64,000 nt of DNA, from positions 542,676 through 606,675 of the forward strand of contig NZ_OBEK01000002.1 of assembly GCF_900215625.1 (NCBI RefSeq). The letters run 5' to 3'. Under the pieces are notes generated by a model. That model had not been told where the DNA came from and made no database searches. It worked only from the letters and a program-made list of their open reading frames with translations. Made by a program: the position numbers and the translations under genes. Below are positions 24,543 to 33,027 of the stretch, piece by piece. The stretch is from Terribacillus aidingensis (GTDB lineage: Bacteria; Bacillota; Bacilli; Bacillales; Amphibacillaceae). Within the stretch, counting starts at the first letter, position 1. Every line of letters starts with the position of its first letter.

Positions 24543-24959
24543 TTATTTAGCTGCTCCTTCATCGGAGAACAAATCGTCCGGCTGAAAAGAAAATGGAAGC
24601 AATTCTTCCATTGTAATGCTCTTACTGTTTCCATGCATATTGGAGATATGGATTACCGCTTCAGGCGTAAAGAACTCCGCCATTACCTGACGACAGGAAC
24701 CGCAAGGCGGCACTGGGCGCTCGGTATTTGCGACAACAGCGATTTCTGCAAATTCCTTTTCACCATTCGCAATGGCTTGAAAAATCGCTGTTCGTTCTGC
24801 GCAGCATGTAACTGGATAAGCTGCATTTTCAATATTGCAGCCTTGATAAACGTTTCCGGATTTTGTCAAAACCGCAGCTCCGACACCGAATTTCGAATAT
24901 GGAATATAAGCCCGCTCTCTTGCTTGCTTTGCCAGGCTGATCAATTCATCTTTTGTCAT
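24543..24959 (-). CDS. cdd: Cytidine deaminase
   Basis: A 138-residue zinc enzyme that deaminates cytidine and deoxycytidine to uridine forms for pyrimidine salvage. It is the homotetrameric type with three zinc cysteines: TCCAERTAIF near residue 51 (Cys and catalytic Glu) and PPCGSCRQV near 86. The N-terminal AKQARERAYIPYSKFGVGAA pattern is typical (AYIPYSKF, VGAAV). The start ATG at 24959 is one base from the yppE-type stop, so the two genes are coupled. In B. subtilis cdd is elsewhere, beside era, so this position is a local rearrangement. Confidence 0.95.
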   Translation of the reverse strand: MTKDELISLAKQARERAYIPYSKFGVGAAVLTKSGNVYQGCNIENAAYPVTCCAERTAIFQAIANGEKEFAEIAVVANTERPVPPCGSCRQVMAEFFTPEAVIHISNMHGNSKSITMEELLPFSFQPDDLFSDEGAAK

Positions 24960-24960
24960 C

Positions 24961-25335
24961 TTACTCTCCCTCTCCTTTTAACCGTTCCAAATCTTCATTA
25001 AGCAATTGGATGACATAACCGATTGAATGATGGTAATCCATATATCGTTCCGATCGGATGTCTATGTAATAGCTATGCAAAATGATTAGATGGATGTTCT
25101 CTTCTGTCGACTGGATTTGCTGCGGGTGCACATTCACTTCCCGCTGCTGTACAAACGCAGCAGCAGCTTCATTCCACTGCTGAAGCAGGTCATACATAGG
25201 CTTAGTTTCCCGCTTGACCAGCTCAAAGAATTCTTTATCTTTTTTATCTGATGGCGGTTCATGCGTCAAAAACCGCTCTTTAAGAACCGCCATCTGCTTT
25301 GATAGCTGTTTATTGTAGGCACGTAATGTTGTCAA
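24961..25335 (-). CDS. yppE: YppE-type protein (DUF1798)
   Basis: A small cytosolic helical-bundle protein of the DUF1798/YppE family, of unknown function. Recognised from RETKPMYDLLQQWNEAA, VHPQQIQSTEENIHLIILH and the R...YMDYHHSIGYVIQLL pattern. The start is taken as TTG at 25335 because AGAAGGGA lies at proper spacing; the ATG at 25356 has no ribosome site. This gives 124 residues, the family length. A -10 (TATAAT) lies about 30 bases before. It belongs to the recU-neighbourhood ypp cluster. Confidence 0.78.
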   Translation of the reverse strand: MTTLRAYNKQLSKQMAVLKERFLTHEPPSDKKDKEFFELVKRETKPMYDLLQQWNEAAAAFVQQREVNVHPQQIQSTEENIHLIILHSYYIDIRSERYMDYHHSIGYVIQLLNEDLERLKGEGE

Positions 25336-25380
25336 TAAGATCCCTTCTCTGCTCATCGTGTTGTTCTATTATACAAGCTC

Positions 25381-25596
25381 TCAAGCTAATTTACCATGTT
25401 CAAGACAGCTTTTCTCCGGCTTTCTATTCAGACGATATTCGGCACGCAGCAATCGTTCAATCAAAGGCTGCTTCATTTCCGTGCGAGAACGGTTAGCCTG
25501 GACAGTAAGCCGCTGATCCATTTTTCGATATGAGCCAGTTAACTGAAACAGTGCAAGCTGCAGCTCTTCTTTGGTTGCCCCTTGTTGATTTTGCAT
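25381..25596 (-). CDS. Hypothetical 71-residue basic protein
   Basis: A 71-residue basic protein (starts MQNQQGATKEELQLALFQLT, rich in Arg/Lys/Gln, ends with a Cys-containing tail). The ATG at 25596 has a perfect AAAGGAGG ribosome site; a longer in-frame reading up to 25869 runs through the divergent sspM gene and is rejected. No membrane segment is present. It is divergent from sspM, with the starts about 140 bases apart, so forespore or mother-cell expression is possible. No family recognised. Confidence 0.6.
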   Translation of the reverse strand: MQNQQGATKEELQLALFQLTGSYRKMDQRLTVQANRSRTEMKQPLIERLLRAEYRLNRKPEKSCLEHGKLA

Positions 25597-25684
25597 ATGA
25601 ATACCTCCTTTTATGTGTAAAGTTCTGCTACCAGCTGACTTCTCCTGCTCACCTGACAAAACAACAAAAAATATGTCGTGCTTC

Positions 25685-25714
25685 GCATGAATCAGACCGG
25701 TTTCGCTCATCCTA
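25685..25714 (+). promoter_or_regulatory. sigmaG-type promoter of sspM
   Basis: GCATG (25685-25689), 18-base spacer, CATCCTA (25708-25714). Both hexamers and the spacing match the sigmaG consensus for forespore genes. The start would be near 25721, right before AAGGAGG. Confidence 0.78.
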
Positions 25715-25733
25715 AGCTTAAAGGAGGGTGATA

Positions 25734-25847
25734 ATGATGAAAAAGCCAGAAAAGAAAACATCAACCGGACAGAAACGCCCGACAGCCCGCACAGCAGGCG
25801 ATGGTTATGATAAGAAGTTAGATGGACCAAACCGTCCTTCCATATAA
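25734..25847 (+). CDS. sspM: Small acid-soluble spore protein M type
   Basis: A 37-residue basic protein, similar to SspM of B. subtilis: N-terminal lysine-rich KKPEKKTSTGQK and the characteristic end DKKLDGPNRPSI (B. subtilis ends DKKLGGPNRPST). It is a minor SASP made in the forespore. The start is ATG at 25734 or 25737 after AAGGAGG at 25721; both are in frame. A matching sigmaG promoter lies directly upstream. A 13-bp-stem terminator begins 5 bases after the stop. Confidence 0.85.
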   Translation: MMKKPEKKTSTGQKRPTARTAGDGYDKKLDGPNRPSI

Positions 25848-25851
25848 GCCG

Positions 25852-25887
25852 AAAAAGCAAAGCGATCAATCGACCGCTTTGCTTTTT
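25852..25887. terminator. Bidirectional terminator between sspM and the yppC-type gene
   Basis: Perfect 13-bp stem AAAAAGCAAAGCG / CGCTTTGCTTTTT with a 10-base loop. The stop codon of the convergent DUF2515 gene (25866-25868) lies in the loop, so its last codons form one arm. Confidence 0.93.
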
Positions 25888-26828
25888 CTTTTGAATAATT
25901 TGCTGGTTCTATTCATCAAACTTCGTTTCCAATAAAACAACGCACCTGCAGGGCGGTGTGTTGTTTTATTGGGCTCGCTCAGCCAATTCTGTTTAACACC
26001 CCCATAATGGTACCAATCCGGTCGAATAGTATCTTCATGCCGTATGATTTTGTAGCACTTTCGCAGTGTTTTGCTGTTGTTCGTTCTATATTGGCAATAC
26101 TGCTCATAATCTTCACGTGAGCCAGAATGCGGCACAGTCTTAGCGAACTGAAGGAACATATCATGCAGCTTTGGATCAAAAAGCAGCGCACTCAGCTTTT
26201 TTCCAAGCTGTATTCGTTTGTCGACACTTGTGAAATGGTGTGCATTCAGTCCATATAATTCACCTTTTAAAGTTGGGAAAAAGACTGCATTAAGCCGGAG
26301 CAAATCCTGCAGCCGATACGGCCAGCGGCTGAAAACATGTTCTTTATAGAAAGACTGTACGATCACAGGCGAACCGATAACATGCTGTTCGTTAATGATT
26401 AAACTATACAGCAGCTTCTGGCCATCTCCTTCCTTTATGAAATGCCGCCAAACTTGTTCCATAAACGCGGATACACGGAAATGGCGCAGGTGATCGATCA
26501 TGTTAATTTGTTCTTTCTTATGTGCTTCGTACAGCAGAAGCTGCGGATAGGCATCCGAAAAAATGAGCCAATTGGCTCGTTCATACAGCGAAAATAGTTG
26601 TTTCCTGACTCGAGCAGGCAGCAATCTTTGAAACATATCCAGCTGTAAATCTGTCATATTCCAGCCGGCGTTCCTTGAAACCATAGAAGCCAAAAAGGAC
26701 CAGCGTATTTCTGGATTTGCTTCATAAAATGCTTGATATGCCATCGTTCTTCGGATATTATCTAAGTTCGCAGCAGTTGTTTTCTCTTCAATAGAAGCAA
26801 GCAGCCGCGCAGTATCAATATTTGTCAT
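25866..26828 (-). CDS. yppC: DUF2515 protein, YppC type
   Basis: A 320-residue cytosolic protein of the DUF2515 family (B. subtilis YppC), of unknown function. Typical blocks are NIRRTMAYQAFYEANPEIRW near residue 25 (seen as RTMAYQAFY and NPEIRWSFLA), RNAGWNMTDLQ, IINEQHVIG and the C-terminal VPHSGSREDYEQY. The start at 26828 (MTNIDTARLL) is preferred over 26861 because AAGGGG lies just upstream. It is divergent from recU. The C-terminal codons form part of the terminator shared with sspM. Confidence 0.8.
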   Translation of the reverse strand: MTNIDTARLLASIEEKTTAANLDNIRRTMAYQAFYEANPEIRWSFLASMVSRNAGWNMTDLQLDMFQRLLPARVRKQLFSLYERANWLIFSDAYPQLLLYEAHKKEQINMIDHLRHFRVSAFMEQVWRHFIKEGDGQKLLYSLIINEQHVIGSPVIVQSFYKEHVFSRWPYRLQDLLRLNAVFFPTLKGELYGLNAHHFTSVDKRIQLGKKLSALLFDPKLHDMFLQFAKTVPHSGSREDYEQYCQYRTNNSKTLRKCYKIIRHEDTIRPDWYHYGGVKQNWLSEPNKTTHRPAGALFYWKRSLMNRTSKLFKRKSKAVD

Positions 26829-26919
26829 GAAATTGCCCCTTTTAGCAGTTGAGATCACCACGCAAAGTGAAGTATTCTAAGGATTATGGTATGATCAATC
26901 CTATAATGGGGGGAGAAAC

Positions 26920-27528
26920 GTGCAATATCCTAATGGGAAAAAGATCATGAAACAGACTGCTGCCCCTAAGTTCAAGCAGCATGTCGATTTTGGAAACAGG
27001 GGGATGACATTAGAGGAAGATATCAATGAGACAAATGAATATTATCTTTCCCAACAAAAGGCTATCATCCATAAGAAGCCTACCCCCGTTCAGATTGTCC
27101 AAGTCGATTACCCGAAACGAAGTGCAGCGGTAATTAAGGAAGCTTATTTTAAACAAGCGTCCACTACGGATTATAATGGCATTTATCGCGGAAAGTATGT
27201 AGACTTCGAAGCGAAGGTTACCAAAAACAAGACCTCCTTCCCGCTGTCCAATTTCCACGAACATCAAATCTACCATATGGAGCATGTATGCAGCCATGGT
27301 GCTATTTGTTTTGTCATCATGCGCTTTTCTGCGCGTGACCAGACATTTTTTTTTGAAGCAGAGAAACTTTTTCCATGGTGGAAACGTCAATATGATGGCG
27401 GCAGAAAATCTATCCCATATGAGGCAATAGCGGAAGAAGGGTACCTGATTCCGATGAGATATCAGGCAAAGGTCGATTATTTACACATCATCGATCAGCT
27501 TCATTTTAGAACGGAGGAAGAGGAGTAA
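26920..27528 (+). CDS. recU: RecU Holliday junction resolvase
   Basis: A 202-residue endonuclease that cuts Holliday junctions during recombination and chromosome segregation. Typical stretches are RGMTLEEDINETNEYY near residue 27, TTDYNGIYRGKYVDFEAK near 82 (containing the catalytic D and ExK), and NFHEHQIYHMEH near 105. The start is GTG at 26920 with GGGGGAG upstream. The TAA stop overlaps the ponA ATG by one base (TAATG), the standard recU-ponA pair. Confidence 0.95.
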   Translation: MQYPNGKKIMKQTAAPKFKQHVDFGNRGMTLEEDINETNEYYLSQQKAIIHKKPTPVQIVQVDYPKRSAAVIKEAYFKQASTTDYNGIYRGKYVDFEAKVTKNKTSFPLSNFHEHQIYHMEHVCSHGAICFVIMRFSARDQTFFFEAEKLFPWWKRQYDGGRKSIPYEAIAEEGYLIPMRYQAKVDYLHIIDQLHFRTEEEE

Positions 27529-30194
27529 TGGCAGAAAAAGGCCAATCTCGTGCATCACGCAGAAAACAGACAAAGAAGAAAAAACCTTTATGGAAGAAAA
27601 TTATTTTAACGATTGTGTTGTTGGGTGTATTATGTGTTGTCGCAGGCGGTGCTGTATTTGGATATTACGCAGCTACTGCTCCAGATTTGGATGAAGAAAA
27701 ATTGACTGATCCCGCCTCTAATATCATCTACGATATGAACGGTGAAGAGTTTGCAGAATTAGGATCGGAGAATAGACGGAAAGTGACATTTGATGAATTA
27801 CCGCAGCAGCTAATCGATGCTGTCACTGCAACGGAAGATTCTCGTTTCTTTGAACATAACGGGATTGATATCATTCGTACAGGAGGAGCGGTGCTCGCCA
27901 ACTTCAAAGACGGATTTGGAGCTGAAGGCGGTAGTACAATTGATCAGCAGGTAATTAAACGTTCCTTCCTCTCTCCAGAGAAAACTGTCAAACGAAAAAT
28001 GCAGGAATGGTGGCTCGCCTTAAAGCTTGACAGCCAATATTCTAAAGAAGAAATCTTAGAAATGTACCTGAATAAAGTGTTTTATGGCCAGTATGCCTAT
28101 GGTGTAGCTACGGCAGCAGAAACGTACTTCGGCAAAGAAGACTTAAGCGAGCTTACCTTGCCGGAAACTGCATTGCTGGCAGGTTTGCCGCAGCGTCCAA
28201 CGGCATATAATCCTTACGAAAACCCTGACTTGGCGCAAGAACGAATGAATACCGTACTCGACTTGATGGTACAGCATGACAAAATCACTCAAGCAGAAGC
28301 CGATGAAGCAAAGCAAACAAAAGTCGAAGACATGCTTATTGAAAAGCAGCCGCAAGCAAATAAATACGGCGCTTTCCTTGACCAAGTACAAAAAGAATTA
28401 AGCGAACGATTTGAAGATACCAACCTTAACCTGGATGGCATGAAGATCTATACTACATTAGATCCAGATGCACAGGAAACCGTTGAAAGTGCGCTCAGTG
28501 AAGACAGCGGTATTGTATGGCCGGACGAACAGCTGCAAGCCGGTATCACGTTGCTCGATACGAAGAGCGGTGCTATTCGTGCTATCGGCGGTAACCGCAA
28601 TAACCAGTTAGGCGGTTTTAATTACGCTATTCAAGGAGATGGCCGTCAGCCGGGATCGAGTATGAAACCACTCGTTGACTATGGACCGGCATTAGAGTAT
28701 GGCGTTTACACGTCAACTTATGAGCAAATCAATGACGAACCGATTGTTGTCGAAGAAGCGCAAGATTGGAAACCTCAGAACTATGATGATCGTTTCCACG
28801 GCTGGATGAGTGCAAGAACCGCACTTATGAAGTCTTACAACATACCCGCAGTTAAGACGTTTGAAGCTGTTGGTTTAGATAAAGCCGAAGAGTTTGGCAA
28901 TGGACTGGGTCTGGAATTTAACTCAGAAACAGGTATTCAGTATTCCGACGCAATCGGAGGTGGTAGTCGCTTCCACACCATTGATATGGCCGGAGCTTAT
29001 GCTGCTTTTGGTAACGAAGGCATATATACACAGCCTTATGCGATTACAAAGATTGAATTCAGCGATGGCAGTACGTTAGATATGAAACCAGAATCTGACG
29101 CAGCAATGAGTGAATCAACTGCATACATGGTAACAGATATGATGCGTTCGGTTATGACAGAAGGCACAGGGACTCTAGCTAACGTTCCAGGGTTAGATAT
29201 TGCCGGTAAAACAGGTACAACGAACCTTCCAGACAACAAACCCGGCAGCCCTGACTCTTGGATGAATGGTTTGACGACCAATTATACTTTATCCATCTGG
29301 ACCGGTAATCCTGATGGGAACAAGGCAATTAATGACGGCAATGGCGTCACAGGCACGAATGTTGCCAAATACTTGTTCAAACAAATTATGACCGAAATAC
29401 ACGAAGGTAAAGAAACAGGAGAGTTTCAAAAACCCAGCAGCGTAGTGGAGGCGAAAGTCGAAAAAGGCTCTCGCCCCGCTGCTTCTCCAAGCTCTGCTAC
29501 CCCCTCTTCCGCAATCTTGACGGAGCTATTTCTGAAAGGCCACCTTCCAGGATCAACATCCGAACGTTACGTAGAGGAAGAAATTGATCCTGTAACTGGT
29601 CTGTCTGCCAGCTATGATGAGGGAAGCAATAGCATTAAGGTAAGCTGGAATTACGATGGAGACGCTGAATTCAGTATTAGTGCTGAGCCTGGCGGTTCCC
29701 AAACAACTTCTGACACATCTGCCGTCATTGGGAACGTCGAAGCTGGACAAACCTATAATATCTCTGTTACGGCTTCGGTTGATGGGGAAAAAAGTGAAGC
29801 AAAGACTACTTCTGTAACTGTACCTGGTGAGGCAGATAATGCTGAGGAAGAAAATCCAGAAGATCCGGAAGAAAATGCGGACGAGCAGCAGGACCAGAAC
29901 ACAGAAGATCAGCAGAATCAAGACGAGCAGAATGATCAAGAGCAAAATAATCAAAATGAAAATAACGATCAAAATGCTAATAATAACAACAGAAATAACG
30001 GAAACCAAGGAAACCAGGGAAACAATGGTAACGGAAATTCAAATCAGAATGAAAATCAGTCAGGCAATGACCAAACTGAAGAGCCAGCTGATGGTGAGCA
30101 AGGAAACAGTTCTGAGGAAGAAGCCAATACTGACTCCGGTTCCGATGCTGATCAGAATCAAGACCAAGATTCAGAACAGCAGCAATCTGAATAA
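27528..30194 (+). CDS. ponA: Penicillin-binding protein 1A/1B, PonA
   Basis: A bifunctional class A PBP that polymerises and cross-links peptidoglycan. Residues 1-20 are basic and cytosolic; one membrane segment spans about 22-48. The glycosyltransferase domain has the catalytic E103 (ATEDSRFF), GGSTIDQQ near 134 and LNKVFYGQYAYGV near 181. The transpeptidase domain has SSMK (nucleophile S377, K380), SYN (436-438) and KTGT (561-564). A FnIII-like domain spans about 680-765, and a Glu/Asn/Gln-rich tail reaches 888. It is coupled to recU, and GpsB in this window is its expected regulator. The length is typical of Bacillus PBP1. Confidence 0.95.
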   Translation: MAEKGQSRASRRKQTKKKKPLWKKIILTIVLLGVLCVVAGGAVFGYYAATAPDLDEEKLTDPASNIIYDMNGEEFAELGSENRRKVTFDELPQQLIDAVTATEDSRFFEHNGIDIIRTGGAVLANFKDGFGAEGGSTIDQQVIKRSFLSPEKTVKRKMQEWWLALKLDSQYSKEEILEMYLNKVFYGQYAYGVATAAETYFGKEDLSELTLPETALLAGLPQRPTAYNPYENPDLAQERMNTVLDLMVQHDKITQAEADEAKQTKVEDMLIEKQPQANKYGAFLDQVQKELSERFEDTNLNLDGMKIYTTLDPDAQETVESALSEDSGIVWPDEQLQAGITLLDTKSGAIRAIGGNRNNQLGGFNYAIQGDGRQPGSSMKPLVDYGPALEYGVYTSTYEQINDEPIVVEEAQDWKPQNYDDRFHGWMSARTALMKSYNIPAVKTFEAVGLDKAEEFGNGLGLEFNSETGIQYSDAIGGGSRFHTIDMAGAYAAFGNEGIYTQPYAITKIEFSDGSTLDMKPESDAAMSESTAYMVTDMMRSVMTEGTGTLANVPGLDIAGKTGTTNLPDNKPGSPDSWMNGLTTNYTLSIWTGNPDGNKAINDGNGVTGTNVAKYLFKQIMTEIHEGKETGEFQKPSSVVEAKVEKGSRPAASPSSATPSSAILTELFLKGHLPGSTSERYVEEEIDPVTGLSASYDEGSNSIKVSWNYDGDAEFSISAEPGGSQTTSDTSAVIGNVEAGQTYNISVTASVDGEKSEAKTTSVTVPGEADNAEEENPEDPEENADEQQDQNTEDQQNQDEQNDQEQNNQNENNDQNANNNNRNNGNQGNQGNNGNGNSNQNENQSGNDQTEEPADGEQGNSSEEEANTDSGSDADQNQDQDSEQQQSE

Positions 30195-30204
30195 CATACA
30201 AATC

Positions 30205-30242
30205 AAAAAGACAGTCACTCCTATTAGGATGACTGTCTTTTT
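30205..30242. terminator. Bidirectional terminator between ponA and nth
   Basis: 13-bp stem AAAAAGACAGTCA / TGACTGTCTTTTT with a 12-base loop; it serves ponA on the plus strand, and its arm overlaps the nth stop codon (30241-30243). Confidence 0.92.
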
Positions 30243-30894
30243 AATTTGCTTCTGCTTTTAAACGTTTTTTACCTTCACGGCAAATGTCATTCAGAGGACA
30301 TGCTAAACAGTTTGGATTTCTTGCTTTACAATGATAGCGCCCGAAAAAGATCATGCGGTGATGCGTATCACTCCATTCATCTCGCGGCACCTTTTTCATT
30401 AATGTGTTTTCTACTTCTGTCACATTATCTTTCCAGCGGCATAATCCCAGGCGCTTGGACACACGCTCAACATGCGTATCAACTGCAATAGCCGGTTCAT
30501 TAAACGCTACTGATGCCACAACATTGGCGGTCTTGCGCCCTACTCCAGCAAGCTTCACCAATTCATCGCGTGTGTCCGGTACAATTCCATCATATTGGTC
30601 AATCAATGTTTGACACAGCTTTTGGATGTTTTTCGCTTTGTTACGGTATAGACCGATAGATCGAATATCATGCTGCAGTTCCTCTAGAGACACTGCTAAA
30701 TAATCCTCTGGTGTTTGGTATTTCTTAAAAAGATCTTTTGTTACCTTATTTACTAGGTTATCTGTACATTGCGCAGACAACAATACGGCTATAACGAGCT
30801 CAAACGCATTTTTGTGAACCAATTCACAGGCCGCTTCGGGAAACATGTCCTGCATCGTATCCAATACTCTGCGTATTTGAGTTTTGTTCAGCAT
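30241..30894 (-). CDS. nth: Endonuclease III
   Basis: A base-excision-repair DNA glycosylase/AP lyase for oxidised pyrimidines. The 217-residue protein has the helix-hairpin-helix LAGVGRKTANVV with the catalytic lysine, AVDTHVERVSKRL with the catalytic aspartate, and the iron-sulfur motif Cx6Cx2Cx5C (C...CLACPLNDIC). The start at 30894 is chosen because GAGGAGG lies 8 bases upstream; a longer frame from 30939 overlaps dnaD and lacks a ribosome site. It follows dnaD closely, the same order as in B. subtilis. Confidence 0.94.
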   Translation of the reverse strand: MLNKTQIRRVLDTMQDMFPEAACELVHKNAFELVIAVLLSAQCTDNLVNKVTKDLFKKYQTPEDYLAVSLEELQHDIRSIGLYRNKAKNIQKLCQTLIDQYDGIVPDTRDELVKLAGVGRKTANVVASVAFNEPAIAVDTHVERVSKRLGLCRWKDNVTEVENTLMKKVPRDEWSDTHHRMIFFGRYHCKARNPNCLACPLNDICREGKKRLKAEAN

Positions 30895-30907
30895 TGGCAG
30901 CTCCTCC

Positions 30908-31621
30908 TCAGTCTTCTTCCAGCCAATTGTAATACACACTCACATCACGTGCTGGTGCTGTTTGCTGTTCTGCTTGCACGGCAGCTGCAGCTGGGCGTTG
31001 GTTTTCATGAAAGGATTTGCTTTCTTTACGTGCTTGTTCTACGGAGCGTACACCTTTGCGTTTCCATTCCCGTAAAATTCGGTCGATATAACGGAAATTC
31101 AACTTGCTCATGAGCACCGCTTCACGAAGAGCAGCTTTGATTAGGGATGGCGGCTGCATATCTTCATCCAGCCATAATGTAACCGTTTCTATCTCAAAAG
31201 GAGATAGCGGGCGGCCAAACTCCTGCTCAAATAAAATAAAGATAGCAGCTTCTTCTTCTTTATCTGTGTTCTTTTCCGGCGCTGGATAGACAGTTTCCTG
31301 AAAGACTAGGTTCCACAAGCCGTTCAAGCTGTATGCCTGGCTGCGCACAGCACTATCCTGTACATCATCTATCTGAATCATATTGCGCTGCACAAGCTTC
31401 CGCAATATTAATGCTACATCACGCTCCGACAGCGTCACTCTGGCTGCCAATTCGTCTGTTGTTGGGAACATTGTACCTTGCTGCTGGAAAGAGCAAATAT
31501 GCAAGATAACCATCATTTCCGTTTCGTTTAAACCAAGTGCTGTGTAGCGTTCCATTAAAATACCGGGAAAGGAAATTGGATTTCCCAGTATCTGCTGGTA
31601 GTTCAAATTGTTGGTGTTCAT
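30908..31621 (-). CDS. dnaD: DnaD, primosomal replication initiation protein
   Basis: A 237-residue protein that acts with DnaB and DnaI in loading the replicative helicase at oriC and at stalled forks. The N-terminal winged-helix (residues about 10-120: FPGILMERYTALGLNETE) and the C-terminal DnaD/DnaB2 domain (EQEFGRPLSPFEIETVTLWL, IKAALREAVLM, and the end ...RKGVRSVEQ) are visible. It sits between asnS and nth, as in B. subtilis. A non-U-tract hairpin lies in the gap after asnS. Confidence 0.94.
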   Translation of the reverse strand: MNTNNLNYQQILGNPISFPGILMERYTALGLNETEMMVILHICSFQQQGTMFPTTDELAARVTLSERDVALILRKLVQRNMIQIDDVQDSAVRSQAYSLNGLWNLVFQETVYPAPEKNTDKEEEAAIFILFEQEFGRPLSPFEIETVTLWLDEDMQPPSLIKAALREAVLMSKLNFRYIDRILREWKRKGVRSVEQARKESKSFHENQRPAAAAVQAEQQTAPARDVSVYYNWLEED

Positions 31622-31644
31622 CTGGGTTCTCCTCCCTTTAATAG

Positions 31645-31677
31645 GACAATCCCTCGTCTAAAGGACAAGGGATTGTC
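31645..31677. other. Hairpin between asnS and dnaD without U tract
   Basis: Perfect 10-bp inverted repeat GACAATCCCT / AGGGATTGTC with a 13-base loop. On the minus strand it is followed by CTATTAAAGGG, not a T run, so it is unlikely to be an efficient terminator. It could stabilise or process the asnS-dnaD message, or act weakly as a terminator. Confidence 0.55.
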
Positions 31678-31696
31678 AATATATTTCTATTTATTA

Positions 31697-32989
31697 TTAT
31701 GGGTACAAGCGATTCAGCAAACGCGGGAATGGAATCGTTTCGCGAACATGCTCTACGCCTGAAAGCCAAGCAACGGTTCTTTCCAGTCCAAGTCCAAAGC
31801 CTGAATGCGGCACACTGCCGTACTTGCGCAATTCCAAGTACCAGTTGTACGCATCGCCAGTTAGGTTGTGCTCTTCATAGCGTTTTTCCATCAGTTCCAG
31901 ATCGTCAATACGCTGCGATCCGCCGATGATTTCTCCGTATCCTTCTGGAGCGATTAAGTCGGCACAAAGGACAACATCTTCGCGATTTGGATCCGGCTTC
32001 ATGTAGAATGCTTTGATTTCAGCTGGGTAGTGCGTGATGAATACTGGTTTGTCGAAGCTTTCCGCAATCGCAGTTTCGTGCGGTGCACCGAAGTCTTCTC
32101 CCCACTCCACATCATCAAAGCCTTTTTCTTTCAGCAAGTCAATTGCTTCATCATACGTAATACGCGGGAATGGCGCTGTTACTTTAGCAAGCTTCTCTGT
32201 ATCACGGCCTAAAATTTCAAGGTCCAGTTTGCAGTTCTTCAATACAGAAGCAACCAGGTAGCTGATGTAATTCTCTTGAATTTCCAAGCTTTCTTCGTGT
32301 TCAACAAATGCCATTTCCGGCTCAATCATCCAGAATTCAATCAAATGACGACGTGTTTTAGATTTTTCAGCACGGAAAGTCGGACCAAAGGAGAACACTT
32401 TGTTGAACGCCATTGCAGCTGCTTCCATGTAAAGCTGTCCGCTTTGGGAAAGGTATGCTTCTTCATCAAAGTATTTTGTATGGAACAATTCCGTCGTGCC
32501 TTCTGCAGAAGAACCTGTCAGAATTGGCGGATCAATTTTTGTATATCCATTTTCATGGAAGAACGCATAAGTGGCACGGATAATTTCATTTCTGATTTTC
32601 ATGACAGCATGCTGTTTTTGAGAACGAAGCCACAGATGGCGGTTGTCCATTAAGAATTCTGTTCCATGTTCTTTAGGTGTAATTGGGTAATCTGTAGCCG
32701 CATGAATTACTTCCACGCCGCTTACTTGTATTTCGTAACCAAAAGAAGAGCGGCTGTCTTCTACAACTTTACCTGTTACATACAGAGAAGTTTCCTGCGT
32801 CATATTTTTGGCCGTTTGGAATACCTCCTCGGATACGTCGCTTTTTACGACAACACCTTGGACGAATCCAGTACCGTCACGAAGCTGAAGGAAAGCAATC
32901 TTTCCGCTGGATCGTTTATTGCGGAGCCAAGCCCCGATTGTTACTTCTTCTCCTACATGCTCATTAAGCTTTGCAATTGTAGTCTTCAA
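31697..32989 (-). CDS. asnS: Asparaginyl-tRNA synthetase
   Basis: A 430-residue class IIb aminoacyl-tRNA synthetase that charges tRNA-Asn. N-terminal OB anticodon-binding domain: [24 protein letters not shown] (read in parts [17 protein letters not shown]). The catalytic core has [26 protein letters not shown]-like ([14 protein letters not shown]), [14 protein letters not shown] and the motif 3 [13 protein letters not shown]. The start is TTG at 32989 with GGAGG eight bases upstream. No T-box leader fits in the 38-base gap to ypmB. The B. subtilis aspB gene, usual at this junction, is absent. Confidence 0.96.
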   Translation of the reverse strand: MKTTIAKLNEHVGEEVTIGAWLRNKRSSGKIAFLQLRDGTGFVQGVVVKSDVSEEVFQTAKNMTQETSLYVTGKVVEDSRSSFGYEIQVSGVEVIHAATDYPITPKEHGTEFLMDNRHLWLRSQKQHAVMKIRNEIIRATYAFFHENGYTKIDPPILTGSSAEGTTELFHTKYFDEEAYLSQSGQLYMEAAAMAFNKVFSFGPTFRAEKSKTRRHLIEFWMIEPEMAFVEHEESLEIQENYISYLVASVLKNCKLDLEILGRDTEKLAKVTAPFPRITYDEAIDLLKEKGFDDVEWGEDFGAPHETAIAESFDKPVFITHYPAEIKAFYMKPDPNREDVVLCADLIAPEGYGEIIGGSQRIDDLELMEKRYEEHNLTGDAYNWYLELRKYGSVPHSGFGLGLERTVAWLSGVEHVRETIPFPRLLNRLYP

Positions 32990-33027
32990 AAAAAAACCTC
33001 CAATGTCTGTCTACATATGTAGTTGTC

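Noticed and set aside
29827-30261. 144-residue plus-strand ORF rich in Ile/Lys/Thr
   Set aside because: It is a +1 frame through the repetitive tail of ponA and reads on through the terminator; composition is an artefact of AAT/CAG repeats.
30895-30939. 15-residue N-terminal extension of Nth
   Set aside because: It overlaps the dnaD end and has no ribosome site; GAGGAGG is placed for the ATG at 30894.
32990-33027. T-box leader upstream of asnS
   Set aside because: Only 38 bases lie between ypmB and asnS, far too short for a T-box, and no T-box sequence is seen.
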